The notes beneath the pieces were generated by a model, which was not told where the DNA came from, searched no databases, and saw nothing but the letters and a program-made list of their open reading frames with translations. From Blastococcus aggregatus (GTDB lineage Bacteria; Actinomycetota; Actinomycetes; Mycobacteriales; Geodermatophilaceae), in contig NZ_OBQI01000006.1 of NCBI RefSeq assembly GCF_900221005.1, positions 186,001 through 250,000 of the forward strand: 64,000 nt of DNA, in the 5' to 3' direction. Positions 41,477-50,514 of this stretch are shown here, piece by piece (positions within the stretch are counted from its first letter, which is position 1; every line of letters starts with the position of its first letter). Both the position numbers and the translations under genes were made by a program.

Positions 41477-41512
41477 TTGTCACGCAAGCCTGCGCTTGCC
41501 TATGGTGTCGGT
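41477..41512 (+). promoter_or_regulatory. arsR promoter with operator in the spacer
   Basis: TTGTCA (41477-41482), 18-bp spacer, TATGGT (41501-41506), then 6 nt to the GTG at 41513: a leaderless promoter. The spacer holds GCAAGC-CTGC-GCTTGC (41484-41499), an inverted repeat where the ArsR protein would block polymerase. Confidence 0.65.
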
Positions 41513-41812
41513 GTGGGCGACGTGTTCAGGGCCCTCGCCGATCCGACCAGGCGCGCCATCCTCGACGAGCTGCAGGAACGCTCGGGCCAGACGCTGTTCG
41601 AGCTGATCAACCGGCTCGTCACGCGGCACGGGCTCTCCTCGACCCGCCAGGCGGTCTCCCAGCACCTGGGCGTGCTCGAGGAGGCCGGGCTGGTCCGGTC
41701 CCGGCGCGAGGGCCGCTACAAGTTCCACGACCTGGACACCGCACCGCTGCGCGCCATCACCGACCGGTGGCGCATCGACCCCCAGGAGGAGGACCCGTGC
41801 GGATCACCCTGA
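41513..41812 (+). CDS. ArsR-type winged-helix regulator
   Basis: A 99-residue regulator. VFRALADPTRRAILDEL and the recognition helix STRQAVSQHLGVLEEAGLV are the hallmarks. The usual ArsR metal-binding cysteines (ELCVCDL) are absent; the C-terminus YKFHDLDTAPLRAITDRW belongs to the non-metal subgroup that precedes VOC or SRPBCC genes. The GTG start fits a leaderless promoter. Its stop lies inside the next gene (16-bp overlap), so the pair is translationally coupled. It probably represses its own operon. Confidence 0.88.
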   Translation: MGDVFRALADPTRRAILDELQERSGQTLFELINRLVTRHGLSSTRQAVSQHLGVLEEAGLVRSRREGRYKFHDLDTAPLRAITDRWRIDPQEEDPCGSP

Positions 41813-42180
41813 CCAGCGTCTTCGTGGACGACCAGGAGAAGGCGCTGCGGTTCTACACCGACGTGCTGGGCTTCGTGCCGAAGACCGACGTCCCGATGGG
41901 CGCGCACCGCTGGCTGACCGTCGTCTCGCCCGAGCAGCCCGACGGCGTCGAGCTCGTCCTCGAGCCCGACGAGCACCCCGCGGCGCAGGCCTTCAAGCAG
42001 GGCCTCGTCGCCGACGGCATCCCCTACAACTCCTTCACCGTGGCCGACGTCCGGGCCGAGTTCGACCGGCTGACCGCGCTGGGGGTCCGGTTCACCCAGC
42101 CGCCCACCGAGATGGGGCCGGTCACCACCGCGGTGCTCGACGACACCTGCGGCAACCTGCTCCAGATCGCCGCGATGTGA
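41797..42180 (+). CDS. VOC family (glyoxalase-like) protein
   Basis: A 127-residue protein of the vicinal oxygen chelate fold with two beta-alpha-beta-beta-beta modules. It starts with TLTSVFVDDQEKALRFYTDV and LGFV, and ends LDDTCGNLLQIA. In this family the metal ligands lie at the ends of strands; GAHRWLTVVSP and DTCGNLLQ fall at such positions. The reaction is unknown. The GTG is preceded by AGGAGGAGG and lies within the arsR coding end. Confidence 0.85.
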   Translation: MRITLTSVFVDDQEKALRFYTDVLGFVPKTDVPMGAHRWLTVVSPEQPDGVELVLEPDEHPAAQAFKQGLVADGIPYNSFTVADVRAEFDRLTALGVRFTQPPTEMGPVTTAVLDDTCGNLLQIAAM

Positions 42181-42181
42181 C

Positions 42182-43762
42182 TCAGTCGCCGCGCGTCGGG
42201 GGCTCGCCCTCCTGCAGGGCGAGCTCGGCGGCCTCCCGGTCGTAGGCGCAGGCGTCGCGGACGTCGCTCGGGGCGACCGATCCCTCCGGCTCCTCGCCCC
42301 CCGTCGACGGCGTCGGGGCGGCGGGCGTCGGCTCGTCGGTGCCGTCCGCCGCGTCGTCGCCCGGGGCCCCGCCGTCGGGCTCGCTGCCGTCGGGGTCGCT
42401 GCCGTCGGGGTCGCTGCCCCCGTCCGGCCCCGACAGCGCCAGGTAGACCGCCCCGCGGATCTTGTCGTAGTCGGGATAGGCGGGGTCGATGACCGAGTCG
42501 TCGAAGACGACGCTGCGGATGCCGGCGTCCTTGACCAGGAACGCCAGGTCGACGAAGTCGCCGAGAACCGACCGGGGGATGTCGGTGGAGACGATGTCCT
42601 TGGTGGTTCGGGCCAGCTGCTGGTACTTGCGCAGCAGGGTCATCGGGTCGGCGGCGTCGACGATCGCGTCCAGGGTGCAGCGCTGCCGGTCCATCCGGTC
42701 GTAGTCGGTCAGCCCGAACCGGCCACGGGCGAACGCCAGGGCGGTGGCGCCGTCCATGAACCGGTTCGGCCCGGGGGCGATGTAGTCGTCGGGCAGGGTG
42801 CCCAGCGACGGCTCGCCGCCGATCGGCACCCAGTAGTTGACGTCGACGGTGATCCCGCCGAGCGCGTCGACCAGCCGGCTGAAGCCCTCGAGGTTGACCA
42901 GCACGTAGTAGTCGATCTCGATGCCCAGCGCCTCGCCGACGCCGAGCTTGAGGAAGTCCGCCCCCGCGTTGTCGGTGGGGCCGAGCGCGTCGGGGTACAT
43001 CGCCGGGCCGTTGCGGTAGACGGCGTTGAGCAGGCTCTCGCTCTCGCTGCCGGCGTCGAAGCCGTCGGGGTAGAGGTCGGCGAGCGGGCTGCTCTCGGGG
43101 AAGGGCAGGTCCTCGAGGTTGCGGGGCAGGCTGAACAGCGTCGTCGCGCCGTCGTCGGTGTCGATGCTCGCCACGATGACGGTGTCGGTGCGCACCCCCT
43201 CGCGTCCCTCGCCGCCGTCGCCGCCCAGGAGCAGGACGTTCACCCGCTCCTGGCTGCCGAACGGGTTCGGGTCGTCCTCGTCCACCGTCGCGGAGCGGCC
43301 GTCGTCGGTGAACACCTCGGCGATGAGGTCGCGCTGGGTCAGGGCGACCCGGCCGGCTCCCACCGCGGGGGCCAGCACCGCGGCGACCAGCAGGAACACC
43401 ACCCCGCCGCCCAGGAGCCGACGGCCGCGCGACGTGCCACGGGGCAGCAGGAGCAGGTACCCGGCGACGACGACGGCGCACCACAGCAGCGCCCCGACGC
43501 CCACCCCGGCGACGATCCACAGCAGCGACGACGTGTCCACGGACGCGCGGACCGCCGAGCGCTGCCCGCCGGTGGCGACCCACGCACCGCCGGCGGCGAG
43601 CAGCAGGAATCCCCCCAGCACGACGCCGCCGAGCACCCGCCGGCCCACGACCAGGAAGGCGGTGCCGGGCAGGAGGGCGTTGAGCACGGTCCAGCCGAGG
43701 GCGGCACGGAAGCTGCCCGCCCGGCGCCGCGCCCCGAGGTCCACCGACGGGGAGCCGCTCAC
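42182..43762 (-). CDS. LytR-CpsA-Psr (LCP) family protein
   Basis: A protein of about 526 residues. Instead of one anchor it has several N-terminal hydrophobic segments (about 20-37, 43-60, 80-103, 115-138). The extracytoplasmic LCP domain covers about 175-410, with RTDTVIVASID, FSLPRNL, LVNLEGFSRLVDALGGITVD and FARGRFGLTDYDRMDRQR, the Asp/Arg residues that bind the polyprenyl pyrophosphate head group. LCP enzymes attach glycopolymers to peptidoglycan. The C-terminus is an acidic Gly/Pro/Asp tail. The GTG at 43762 was chosen as the nearest start to the first helix, but no good ribosome site is present, so the start is uncertain. Confidence 0.85.
   Translation of the reverse strand: MSGSPSVDLGARRRAGSFRAALGWTVLNALLPGTAFLVVGRRVLGGVVLGGFLLLAAGGAWVATGGQRSAVRASVDTSSLLWIVAGVGVGALLWCAVVVAGYLLLLPRGTSRGRRLLGGGVVFLLVAAVLAPAVGAGRVALTQRDLIAEVFTDDGRSATVDEDDPNPFGSQERVNVLLLGGDGGEGREGVRTDTVIVASIDTDDGATTLFSLPRNLEDLPFPESSPLADLYPDGFDAGSESESLLNAVYRNGPAMYPDALGPTDNAGADFLKLGVGEALGIEIDYYVLVNLEGFSRLVDALGGITVDVNYWVPIGGEPSLGTLPDDYIAPGPNRFMDGATALAFARGRFGLTDYDRMDRQRCTLDAIVDAADPMTLLRKYQQLARTTKDIVSTDIPRSVLGDFVDLAFLVKDAGIRSVVFDDSVIDPAYPDYDKIRGAVYLALSGPDGGSDPDGSDPDGSEPDGGAPGDDAADGTDEPTPAAPTPSTGGEEPEGSVAPSDVRDACAYDREAAELALQEGEPPTRGD
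42371..42415 (-). repeat. 15-bp in-frame tandem repeat in the LCP gene
   Basis: Three copies of a 15-bp unit (GCCGTCGGGGTCGCT and variant) encode the repeated SDPDG of the LCP tail. Copy-number change would keep the frame. Confidence 0.8.
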
Positions 43763-43930
43763 CGGGGGGCCATCACGGTGCAGGCCCTGGTCACAGCGCC
43801 ATGTTCCCACCGATGTGCGCCCCGGGCCGCCCCTCGGGGACATCCCCCGCCCGGTACCCCTCGACCGGGCGACACGCCGGGCGCGCCCGCCGCGCGTGCG
43901 CAGCACGCGGACTGGGCACCCACGGGGTAC

Positions 43931-43959
43931 GTGACCCGATGGTTACGGCCGCGTAGGTT
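43931..43959 (+). promoter_or_regulatory. Promoter of the desaturase gene
   Basis: GTGACC (43931-43936), 17-bp spacer, TAGGTT (43954-43959). Two GGTTACG copies (43941, 43957) with GCGTAGGT repeats overlap it. A further hairpin (CGCGTGC 43893-43899 / GCACGCG 43903-43909) lies upstream in the 232-bp gap. Confidence 0.45.
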
Positions 43960-43994
43960 ACGACGGCGTAGGTCGAGTCGACCCGGAGGTCCTC

Positions 43995-44945
43995 ATGTCC
44001 CAGACGTCCCCGCAGGCCGCTGTCCTGACCGAGCTCGAGCCGGTGGTCGCCGAGAACCTCGACCGGCACATCCGGATGGCCAAGGAGTGGCACCCGCACG
44101 ACTACGTCCCGTGGGACGAGGGCCGGAACTTCGCCTTCCTCGGCGGCGAGGACTGGTCGCCCGAGCAGTCGCGGCTGGACCAGACGGCCAAGGCCGCGAT
44201 GTTCGTCAACCTCCTCACCGAGGACAACCTGCCCAGCTACCACCGGGAGATCGCCACGCGCTTCGGCCGCGACGGCGCCTGGGGACAGTGGGTGGGCCGC
44301 TGGACGGCCGAGGAGGGGCGGCACGGCGTCGCGCTGCGGGACTACCTCGTCGTCACCCGCGGCGTGGACCCGGTCGAGCTGGAGCGGGCCCGGATGGACT
44401 ACATGACCACCGGCTACGACTCCGGGGACAAGACCCCGCTCGAGGCGGTCGCCTACGTCTCCTTCCAGGAGCTGGCCACCCGCGTCTCGCACCGCAACAC
44501 CGGCAAGGCCACCGGCGACCCGATCGCCGACAAGCTCCTGGCGCGCATCGCCACCGACGAGAACCTGCACATGATCTTCTACCGCAACCTCGTCACCGCG
44601 GCGTTCGACATCGACCCGGACGAGACGATGAAGGCCGTGGCCAACGAGGTCATGAACTTCGAGATGCCCGGCGCGAACATGGCGAACTTCCGGAAGAACT
44701 CTACGATCATCGCCAAGGCCGGGATCTACGACCTGCGCCTGCACCACGACGAGGTCGTCAGCCCCGTCCTGCGCACCTGGAAGGTGTTCGACCGCAGCGA
44801 CCTCGGACCCGAGGGCGAGCAGGCCCGCGAGCAGCTGGCCGATTTCCTCACCGGTCTCGACGCGCAGGCGACCAAGTTCGTGGAGAGCCGCGAGCGGATG
44901 CGCGCGCGCATGCTGGCCAAGGGGCAGACGCCCGTCCAGGTCTAA
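43995..44945 (+). CDS. Acyl-ACP desaturase (DesA-like)
   Basis: A 316-residue soluble di-iron fatty acid desaturase, like mycobacterial DesA1/DesA2. Iron ligands are in the two EExxH-type motifs: WTAEEGRHGVALRDY near residue 105 and ATDENLHMIFYRNL near residue 190. It inserts a double bond into acyl chains on acyl carrier protein with O2 and reduced ferredoxin. The start has GGAGGT 5 nt upstream. It is followed by xth on the same strand across 15 bp, but xth seems to have its own promoter. Confidence 0.9.
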   Translation: MSQTSPQAAVLTELEPVVAENLDRHIRMAKEWHPHDYVPWDEGRNFAFLGGEDWSPEQSRLDQTAKAAMFVNLLTEDNLPSYHREIATRFGRDGAWGQWVGRWTAEEGRHGVALRDYLVVTRGVDPVELERARMDYMTTGYDSGDKTPLEAVAYVSFQELATRVSHRNTGKATGDPIADKLLARIATDENLHMIFYRNLVTAAFDIDPDETMKAVANEVMNFEMPGANMANFRKNSTIIAKAGIYDLRLHHDEVVSPVLRTWKVFDRSDLGPEGEQAREQLADFLTGLDAQATKFVESRERMRARMLAKGQTPVQV

Positions 44946-44960
44946 GTAGGGTCGGTCGCC

Positions 44961-45764
44961 ATGCGCCTGGCGACCTGGAACGTGAACTCCATCCGAACCC
45001 GGGCCGACCGGGTGGCCGCCTTCCTGCAGCGGCACGACGTCGACGTGCTGGCGCTGCAGGAGACCAAGTGCCGGGACGACCAGTTCCCGGAGATGGTGTT
45101 CAGCGCGCTGGGCTACGAGGTGGCGCACGTCGGCCACTCGCAGTGGAACGGCGTCGCGGTGCTGTCCCGGATCGGGCTGGACGACGTCGAGATCGGCTTC
45201 CCGGGCATGCCGTCCTGGTCCTCGAAGGAGGGCCTCGACCCGGCGCCCGAGGCGCGGGCGATCGCCGCCACCTGCGGCGGCGTGCGGGTGTGGAGCCTCT
45301 ACGTGCCGAACGGCCGCACGCTGGCCGACCCGCACCTGCAGTACAAGCTGGAGTGGCTGGCCGCCCTGCGCGTCGCCGCCGGCGACCGGCTCGCCGCCGA
45401 GCCGCAGGCCCCCATCGCGCTCGTCGGCGACTGGAACATCGCCCCCCAGGACGACGACGTCTGGGACATGTCCGTCTTCACCCACTCCACGCACGTCTCC
45501 CCGCCCGAGCGCGCCGCCTTCCAGGCCGTCGTCGACGCCGGGTACGCCGACGTCGTCCGCCCGCTGGCCCCCGGTCCGGGTGTCTACACCTACTGGGACT
45601 ACACGCAGTTGCGCTTCCCACGCCGCGAGGGCATGCGGATCGACTTCGTGCTGGGCTCCCCCGCGCTGGCCGGGCGGGTGACCGGCGCGCTCATCGACCG
45701 CGAGGAGCGCAAGGGCAAGGGCGCCAGCGACCACGCCCCCGTGATCGTCGACCTCGCGGACTGA
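44961..45764 (+). CDS. xth: Exodeoxyribonuclease III
   Basis: A 267-residue AP endonuclease/exonuclease of base excision repair. Motifs in order: RLATWNVNSIRTR, LALQETKCRDDQFP (catalytic Glu), SLYVPNGR, VGDWNIAP (Asp and Asn), MRIDFVLGSP and KGASDHAPV (Asp-His pair). All catalytic residues are present and the length is normal. TAGGGT (44947-44952) lies 8 nt before the ATG and may start a near-leaderless transcript. Confidence 0.93.
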   Translation: MRLATWNVNSIRTRADRVAAFLQRHDVDVLALQETKCRDDQFPEMVFSALGYEVAHVGHSQWNGVAVLSRIGLDDVEIGFPGMPSWSSKEGLDPAPEARAIAATCGGVRVWSLYVPNGRTLADPHLQYKLEWLAALRVAAGDRLAAEPQAPIALVGDWNIAPQDDDVWDMSVFTHSTHVSPPERAAFQAVVDAGYADVVRPLAPGPGVYTYWDYTQLRFPRREGMRIDFVLGSPALAGRVTGALIDREERKGKGASDHAPVIVDLAD

Positions 45765-45768
45765 CCGC

Positions 45769-46515
45769 GTGCTCGTCCTCCTGCCGCCGTCGGAGACCAA
45801 GCACCCCGGCGGGGACGGTCCCCCGCTCGACCTCGGCGCGCTCAGCACCCCGGAGCTCACCGGCGTCCGGACCGAACTGGTCGAGGCACTGGTCGAGCTG
45901 GCCGGCGACGTCCCGGGCGCCCGCGCAGCGCTCGGGGTCTCGGCGCGCCAGGACGGCGAGATCGCCCGCAACGCCGAGCTCCGGACCAGCGCCACCCTGC
46001 CCGTCCTCGACCGGTACACCGGCGTGCTCTACGACGCCCTCGACGTCGCATCGCTGACCCGTGCCCAGCGGGCCAGGGCCGACGCCCGGCTCGCCGTCGG
46101 CTCGGCCCTGTTCGGCCTCGTCCGCGGCGGCGACCGGATCCCGGCCTACCGGCTCTCCGCCGGCTCTGCGCTGCCGGGCCTGCCCACGCTCCGGGCGATC
46201 TGGCGACCGGCGCTCGAACCGGTGCTCGCCGCCGAGCCGGGCCTCGTCGTCGACCTGCGCAGCGGCGCCTACGCGGCGCTCGCCCCGGTGGCGGGTGCCG
46301 TCACCGTCCAGGTGCTGAGCGAGCGCCCCGACGGCACGCGGTCGGTCGTCAGCCACTTCAACAAGGCGACGAAGGGCCGGCTGGCCCGGCTGCTGGCGAC
46401 GACGACGGGCGAACCCGCGGACGTCGTGGGGCTGCGGCGACTGCTGAGGCGCGCGGGGTTGCACGTGGAACATGCCGGCGGGACCGCGCTCACGCTGGTC
46501 GAGCCCGCGATCTGA
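45769..46515 (+). CDS. yaaA: YaaA family peroxide stress protein
   Basis: A 248-residue protein of the YaaA/DUF328 family. Landmarks are VLLPPSETKHPGG at the start, LDRYTGVLYDALD near residue 85 and SHFNKATKGRLARLL near residue 200. E. coli YaaA limits free iron and protects from peroxide. Only 4 bp separate it from xth, so the two are probably co-transcribed as a peroxide/DNA-damage unit. GTG start. Confidence 0.88.
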   Translation: MLVLLPPSETKHPGGDGPPLDLGALSTPELTGVRTELVEALVELAGDVPGARAALGVSARQDGEIARNAELRTSATLPVLDRYTGVLYDALDVASLTRAQRARADARLAVGSALFGLVRGGDRIPAYRLSAGSALPGLPTLRAIWRPALEPVLAAEPGLVVDLRSGAYAALAPVAGAVTVQVLSERPDGTRSVVSHFNKATKGRLARLLATTTGEPADVVGLRRLLRRAGLHVEHAGGTALTLVEPAI

Positions 46516-46538
46516 CACGGCCGCCCGTCCGGGGATGG

Positions 46539-46568
46539 TTGCGTCCCCCACGGAGGGCGTGACATAAC
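46539..46568 (+). promoter_or_regulatory. Candidate promoter of the phosphatase gene
   Basis: TTGCGT (46539-46544), 18-bp spacer, CATAAC (46563-46568), 80 bp before the phosphatase start, in an AT-richer spot of the 132-bp gap after yaaA. Confidence 0.4.
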
Positions 46569-46647
46569 GTTCCGGGTACGGCGCGCGGCTCCAGCAACGT
46601 GGCCACCGCCGCACGGACCGGGTCGCCCCCGGGCAGAAAGGCTCCTC

Positions 46648-48780
46648 GTGGACTCACCCCCGGACCGGGCGACCGCCGCTGAAGGCGGGCGGCCGGAGGT
46701 CGAGACGTGCCCCGATGCCGACGTCGAGCCCACCTCGCTCGCCGAGCAGCTCGTCGCCCTGCAGAAGCGCTACGAGAACGAGCGGCTGCGCTGGGAGCTC
46801 GCCAAGGACGCCGGTGAGGTCGGGACGTTCGACTGGGAACCGGCCACGGGCACGCTGCTGTGGGACGAGCAGCTCCAGCGGATGTTCGGCTACTCCGGTC
46901 CGGATTCCTTCGACGAGTCGCTCGCGGCCTTCAACGCGCGGGTGCACCCCGACGACATGGGCTGGCACGCCGACGCCCTGCAGGCCAGCACCGACACCTG
47001 CGGCGAGTACGACGTGGAGTACCGGATCGTGCTCCCGGGCGGGGAGACCCGCTGGATCCACGCCCGGGGCCGGTGCCTCCCCGGAGCGGACGGCCGGACC
47101 GAGCGGCTGATCGGCGCCGCCTACGACACCACCGGCGAACGCGAGGCGGCGACGCGGGTCACCCGCGTCCTCGAGGCCATGCCGGCCGGCTTCTACTCCC
47201 TGGACCGCGAGTGGCGGTTCAGCCACGTGAACGCCGAGGCGGAGCGCCTCCTGGGGCACGGCCGCGACGAACTGCTCGGCGAGGTCCTCTGGGACGCGTT
47301 CCCCGCCACCGTGGCCGGCGTCTTCGAGTCGAGCTACCGCGAGGCGGTCAGCAGCGGCGAACCCGTCTCCTTCGACGCCTACTACCCCGCCCCGCTGGAC
47401 GGCTGGTACGAACTGCGCGCCTGGCCGACCCCCGACGGCCTGTCCGTCTACTTCCTGGAGGTCACCGAGCGCCGGGCGGCCGAGGAGCGGGCCGAGCGCT
47501 GGGCCCGCCAGCTGGCCACGCTCGCCCAGGTGAGCGCCGAGCTCGCCGGCACCCTGGACACCCAGGTGGCCACCGCCCGGCTGCCGCGACTGGTCGTCCC
47601 GGCCCTGGCCGACTTCTGCGTGGTCACCGTCATCGGCGCCGACGGAGCGCCCCGGGACGTGGGCAGCTGGCACGTCGATCCCAGCGCGCGCCCGCTGCTC
47701 GAGCGCTACCGCGAGGTCCGGCTCGACGCGATGCCGATGACCGCGCCGGTCGCCCGTGCGCTGCACTCCGGCGAGGCCGCCACCTTCACCGGCAACGCCG
47801 TCCTCGAGGTGCTGCCGCCGGGGCCTGCGCGGGATCTGCTCACGGTGCTGGCGCCCTCCAGCGAGGTGGCCCTGCCGCTGCGCGCCCGCGGCCGGACCGT
47901 CGGCCTGCTCACCCTCTTCTACGCCGAGGGCCACGCCCCCACCGACGAGGACGTCGCGATCGCCCAGGACGTCGCCGACCGCGCCGGGCTCGCCTGGGAC
48001 AACGCGCGACTGTTCAGCGCCCAGCAGCAGCTGGCCGAGGGCCTGCAGCGCAGCCTGCTCACCGACCCCCCCGAGCCCGAGCACGCCGAGATCGCGGTGC
48101 GCTACCTGCCCGCCGCCGAGGCGGCCCGCGTAGGCGGCGACTGGTACGACGCCTTCCTCCAGCAGAACGGCAACACCATGCTCGTCATCGGCGACGTCGT
48201 CGGTCACGACACCGAGGCAGCCGCCGCCATGGGTCAGCTGCGCAGCCTGCTGCGCGGGATCGCCACGTACAGCAACGCCGGACCGGTCGAGGTGCTCCGC
48301 GGCCTGGACTCCTCGATGTCCACCCTCCAGCTCGGCACGCTGGCCACCGCGGCGGTCGCCCGCTTCGAGCAGACGCCTGCGGAGCGCCGGCGCGGCCTGA
48401 CCCGGATGCGGTGGGCCAACGCCGGGCACCTGCCGCCGATGGTCGTGCACCGCGACGGCACCGTCGCCGAGCTGGCACCGTGGGTCGGGGACCTGATGCT
48501 GGGCGTCGACGCCGCCGCCCTCCGGCGGGAGTCGGTGGTCGTGCTCGACCACGGCTCCACCGTGCTGCTCTACACCGACGGCCTCGTCGAGCGGCGCGAC
48601 TCCGACCTCGACGCCGGCATGGCGCGGCTGCGCCAGGCCCTCGTCGAACTGGTCGGGCTGCCCCTGGACGACCTGCTGGACGAGCTGATCGAGCGGCTGG
48701 TCCAGGGCCGTCCGGACGACGACGTCGCGCTCGTCGCCGTCCGGCTGCACCGCCAGGACCTGGACGACGACCAGCCCTGA
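46648..48780 (+). CDS. PAS-PAS-GAF-SpoIIE (PP2C-type) serine phosphatase
   Basis: A 710-residue sensor phosphatase. The first PAS (about 45-165; EVGTFDWEPATGTLLWDEQL) is of the PAS_3 kind, the second PAS lies at about 170-280 (AMPAGFYSLDREWRFSHVNA), a GAF at about 295-465 and the PPM/SpoIIE domain at about 480-705, with RVGGDWYDAF, VIGDVVGHDTEA and PDDDVALVAVRL. From the second PAS onward it is close to the phosphatase at 15367-16962, so the two are paralogues that differ by an added N-terminal sensor. A role in releasing an alternative sigma factor through anti-anti-sigma dephosphorylation is the family norm. GTG start, upstream GAAAGG. The stop is 3 bp from the convergent helicase. Confidence 0.9.
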   Translation: MDSPPDRATAAEGGRPEVETCPDADVEPTSLAEQLVALQKRYENERLRWELAKDAGEVGTFDWEPATGTLLWDEQLQRMFGYSGPDSFDESLAAFNARVHPDDMGWHADALQASTDTCGEYDVEYRIVLPGGETRWIHARGRCLPGADGRTERLIGAAYDTTGEREAATRVTRVLEAMPAGFYSLDREWRFSHVNAEAERLLGHGRDELLGEVLWDAFPATVAGVFESSYREAVSSGEPVSFDAYYPAPLDGWYELRAWPTPDGLSVYFLEVTERRAAEERAERWARQLATLAQVSAELAGTLDTQVATARLPRLVVPALADFCVVTVIGADGAPRDVGSWHVDPSARPLLERYREVRLDAMPMTAPVARALHSGEAATFTGNAVLEVLPPGPARDLLTVLAPSSEVALPLRARGRTVGLLTLFYAEGHAPTDEDVAIAQDVADRAGLAWDNARLFSAQQQLAEGLQRSLLTDPPEPEHAEIAVRYLPAAEAARVGGDWYDAFLQQNGNTMLVIGDVVGHDTEAAAAMGQLRSLLRGIATYSNAGPVEVLRGLDSSMSTLQLGTLATAAVARFEQTPAERRRGLTRMRWANAGHLPPMVVHRDGTVAELAPWVGDLMLGVDAAALRRESVVVLDHGSTVLLYTDGLVERRDSDLDAGMARLRQALVELVGLPLDDLLDELIERLVQGRPDDDVALVAVRLHRQDLDDDQP

Positions 48781-48783
48781 CCG

Positions 48784-50457
48784 CTAGGCCCGGTCGCGCC
48801 GGATGGTGGCCTTCCGGCCCTTGATCATCGTGGCGCGCAGCGCCTGCACGACCTCGTCGGCCGCGGGCTCGGGGATCTCCACCAGGGCGAACCGCTGGTG
48901 GATCTCGATCGAGCCGATGTCCTTGCCCCGGAGCTCAGTCTCCCCCGTGATCGCGCCGACCAGGTCGCCGGGACGGATGCCGGCCTCCCGACCCAGGCCG
49001 ACGAACAACCGCGCCGTCGGCCCGCCCGGGGCGCGCCGGGCCGGCCGCTCGCCGCGCCCGCTCCCCTGCCCCGCGGGGCCGCGCCCCGCGTCCCGGTCGG
49101 TGCGGAAGCCGACCTGCGGGATCTCCTCGTCGTCGTCGGTCCCGCCGACGGCCTCGTGCGCCAGCTTGACCGCGGCCAGCGCCACCTCCATCAGGTCGAA
49201 CTCGTCGGCGAGGGTCTCGACGACGACCCGGAAGCGGTCGAGCTCGTCGCCGAGCAGGCTCTCGCGGAGCGCGGCGCGGGTGAGGTCCAGCCGCCGGGCC
49301 CGGAGGTCCGCGACCGTGGGGACCGTCTGCACCGAGATCGTCGCGCCGGCAACCTTCTCGATGGTCTTGAGCTGCCGGTGCTCGCGCGGCTCGGCGAGGG
49401 TGATCGCGACGCCCTCGCGCCCGGCCCGGCCGACCCGGCCGATGCGGTGCACGTAGGACTCCGGCGCGGAGGGGACGTCGTAGTTGACGACGTGGGTCAG
49501 CTGCTCGATGTCCAGGCCGCGGGCGGCGACGTCGGTGGCGACGAGCAGGTCCGCCGTCCCGCTGCGCAGCCGGCCCATGACCTTGTCCCGCTGCTCCTGG
49601 CTCATGCCCCCGTGCAGCGGCTCGGCGCGGTAGCCGCGGCCGTTGAGCGTCTCGGTGAGGGTGTCGACCTCCTCGCGCGTGCGGCAGAACACGATCGCCG
49701 CCGTCGGGGCCTCGATGTCGAGGATCCGGCCCAGCGCCGCCGGCTTGGCCGCGCGGGGGACGACGTAGGCGGTCTGCCGCACCCGCGGCGCCTCGCCGGC
49801 GGGGGCCTGCTCCTTGGCGATGGTGATGCGGGCCGGGTCGCGCAGGTGCCGCCGGGCCAGCGCGTCGAGCCGGCGCGGCATGGTGGCGGAGAACAGCACG
49901 GTCTGGCGCTGCTCGGGGGTGGCGTCGAGGATGGCGTCGAGGTCCTCCGCGAAGCCCATGTCGAGCATCTCGTCGGCCTCGTCGAGCACGACGGTGGCGA
50001 TCTCGTCCAGCCGCAGGCTCCCCCGGTTCAGCAGGTCCAGCGCGCGGCCGGGCGTCGCGACGACGACGTCGACGCCCGCCTCGAGCGAGCGGAGCTGCCG
50101 GACGATCGGGGCGCCGCCGTAGACCGGCAGCACCCGTGCGCCGAGGTCCTTGCCGTAGCGGTGGAACGCCTCGGACACCTGGACGGCCAGCTCGCGGGTG
50201 GGCACCAGCACGAGCGCGATCGGCGAGCGCCCGGCGCGGTGCGCCTCCAGGTGCTCCAGCACCGGCAGCGAGAAGGCCGCGGTCTTGCCGGTGCCCGTCG
50301 CGGCCTGGCCGAGCAGGTCGCGGCCCTCGATCACCAGCGGGATCGCCTCCAGCTGGATGGGCGTGGGCTCCTCGTAGCCGAGGGTGGTGAGCGCCTGGAG
50401 GAGCTCGGGGCGCAGGCCGAGCTCGGCGAAGGTGGGGCCGTCCTGATCGGTGTTCAT
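48784..50457 (-). CDS. deaD: DEAD-box RNA helicase (DeaD/CsdA type)
   Basis: A 557-residue ATP-dependent RNA helicase. Motifs: Q motif GYEEPTPIQLEAIP, motif I AATGTGKT, Ia PTRELAVQ, II VLDEADEMLD, III SATMP, V VATDVAARGLDIE and VI HRIGRVGRAGR. After the core (about 1-375) comes a helical segment, an Arg/Gly-rich spacer (about 465-480) and a DbpA-type RNA-binding domain (RLFVGLGREAGIRPGDLVGA). DeaD proteins help ribosome assembly and RNA decay in the cold. The 90-bp leader contains a GCCCGCACGGGC hairpin and a CTAG-rich inverted repeat. Confidence 0.92.
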   Translation of the reverse strand: MNTDQDGPTFAELGLRPELLQALTTLGYEEPTPIQLEAIPLVIEGRDLLGQAATGTGKTAAFSLPVLEHLEAHRAGRSPIALVLVPTRELAVQVSEAFHRYGKDLGARVLPVYGGAPIVRQLRSLEAGVDVVVATPGRALDLLNRGSLRLDEIATVVLDEADEMLDMGFAEDLDAILDATPEQRQTVLFSATMPRRLDALARRHLRDPARITIAKEQAPAGEAPRVRQTAYVVPRAAKPAALGRILDIEAPTAAIVFCRTREEVDTLTETLNGRGYRAEPLHGGMSQEQRDKVMGRLRSGTADLLVATDVAARGLDIEQLTHVVNYDVPSAPESYVHRIGRVGRAGREGVAITLAEPREHRQLKTIEKVAGATISVQTVPTVADLRARRLDLTRAALRESLLGDELDRFRVVVETLADEFDLMEVALAAVKLAHEAVGGTDDDEEIPQVGFRTDRDAGRGPAGQGSGRGERPARRAPGGPTARLFVGLGREAGIRPGDLVGAITGETELRGKDIGSIEIHQRFALVEIPEPAADEVVQALRATMIKGRKATIRRDRA

Positions 50458-50514
50458 CGCCGTCCATGGTCCCTGCCCGCACGGGCGCCCACCCTCTGAC
50501 CCCCTCTACGCTTC

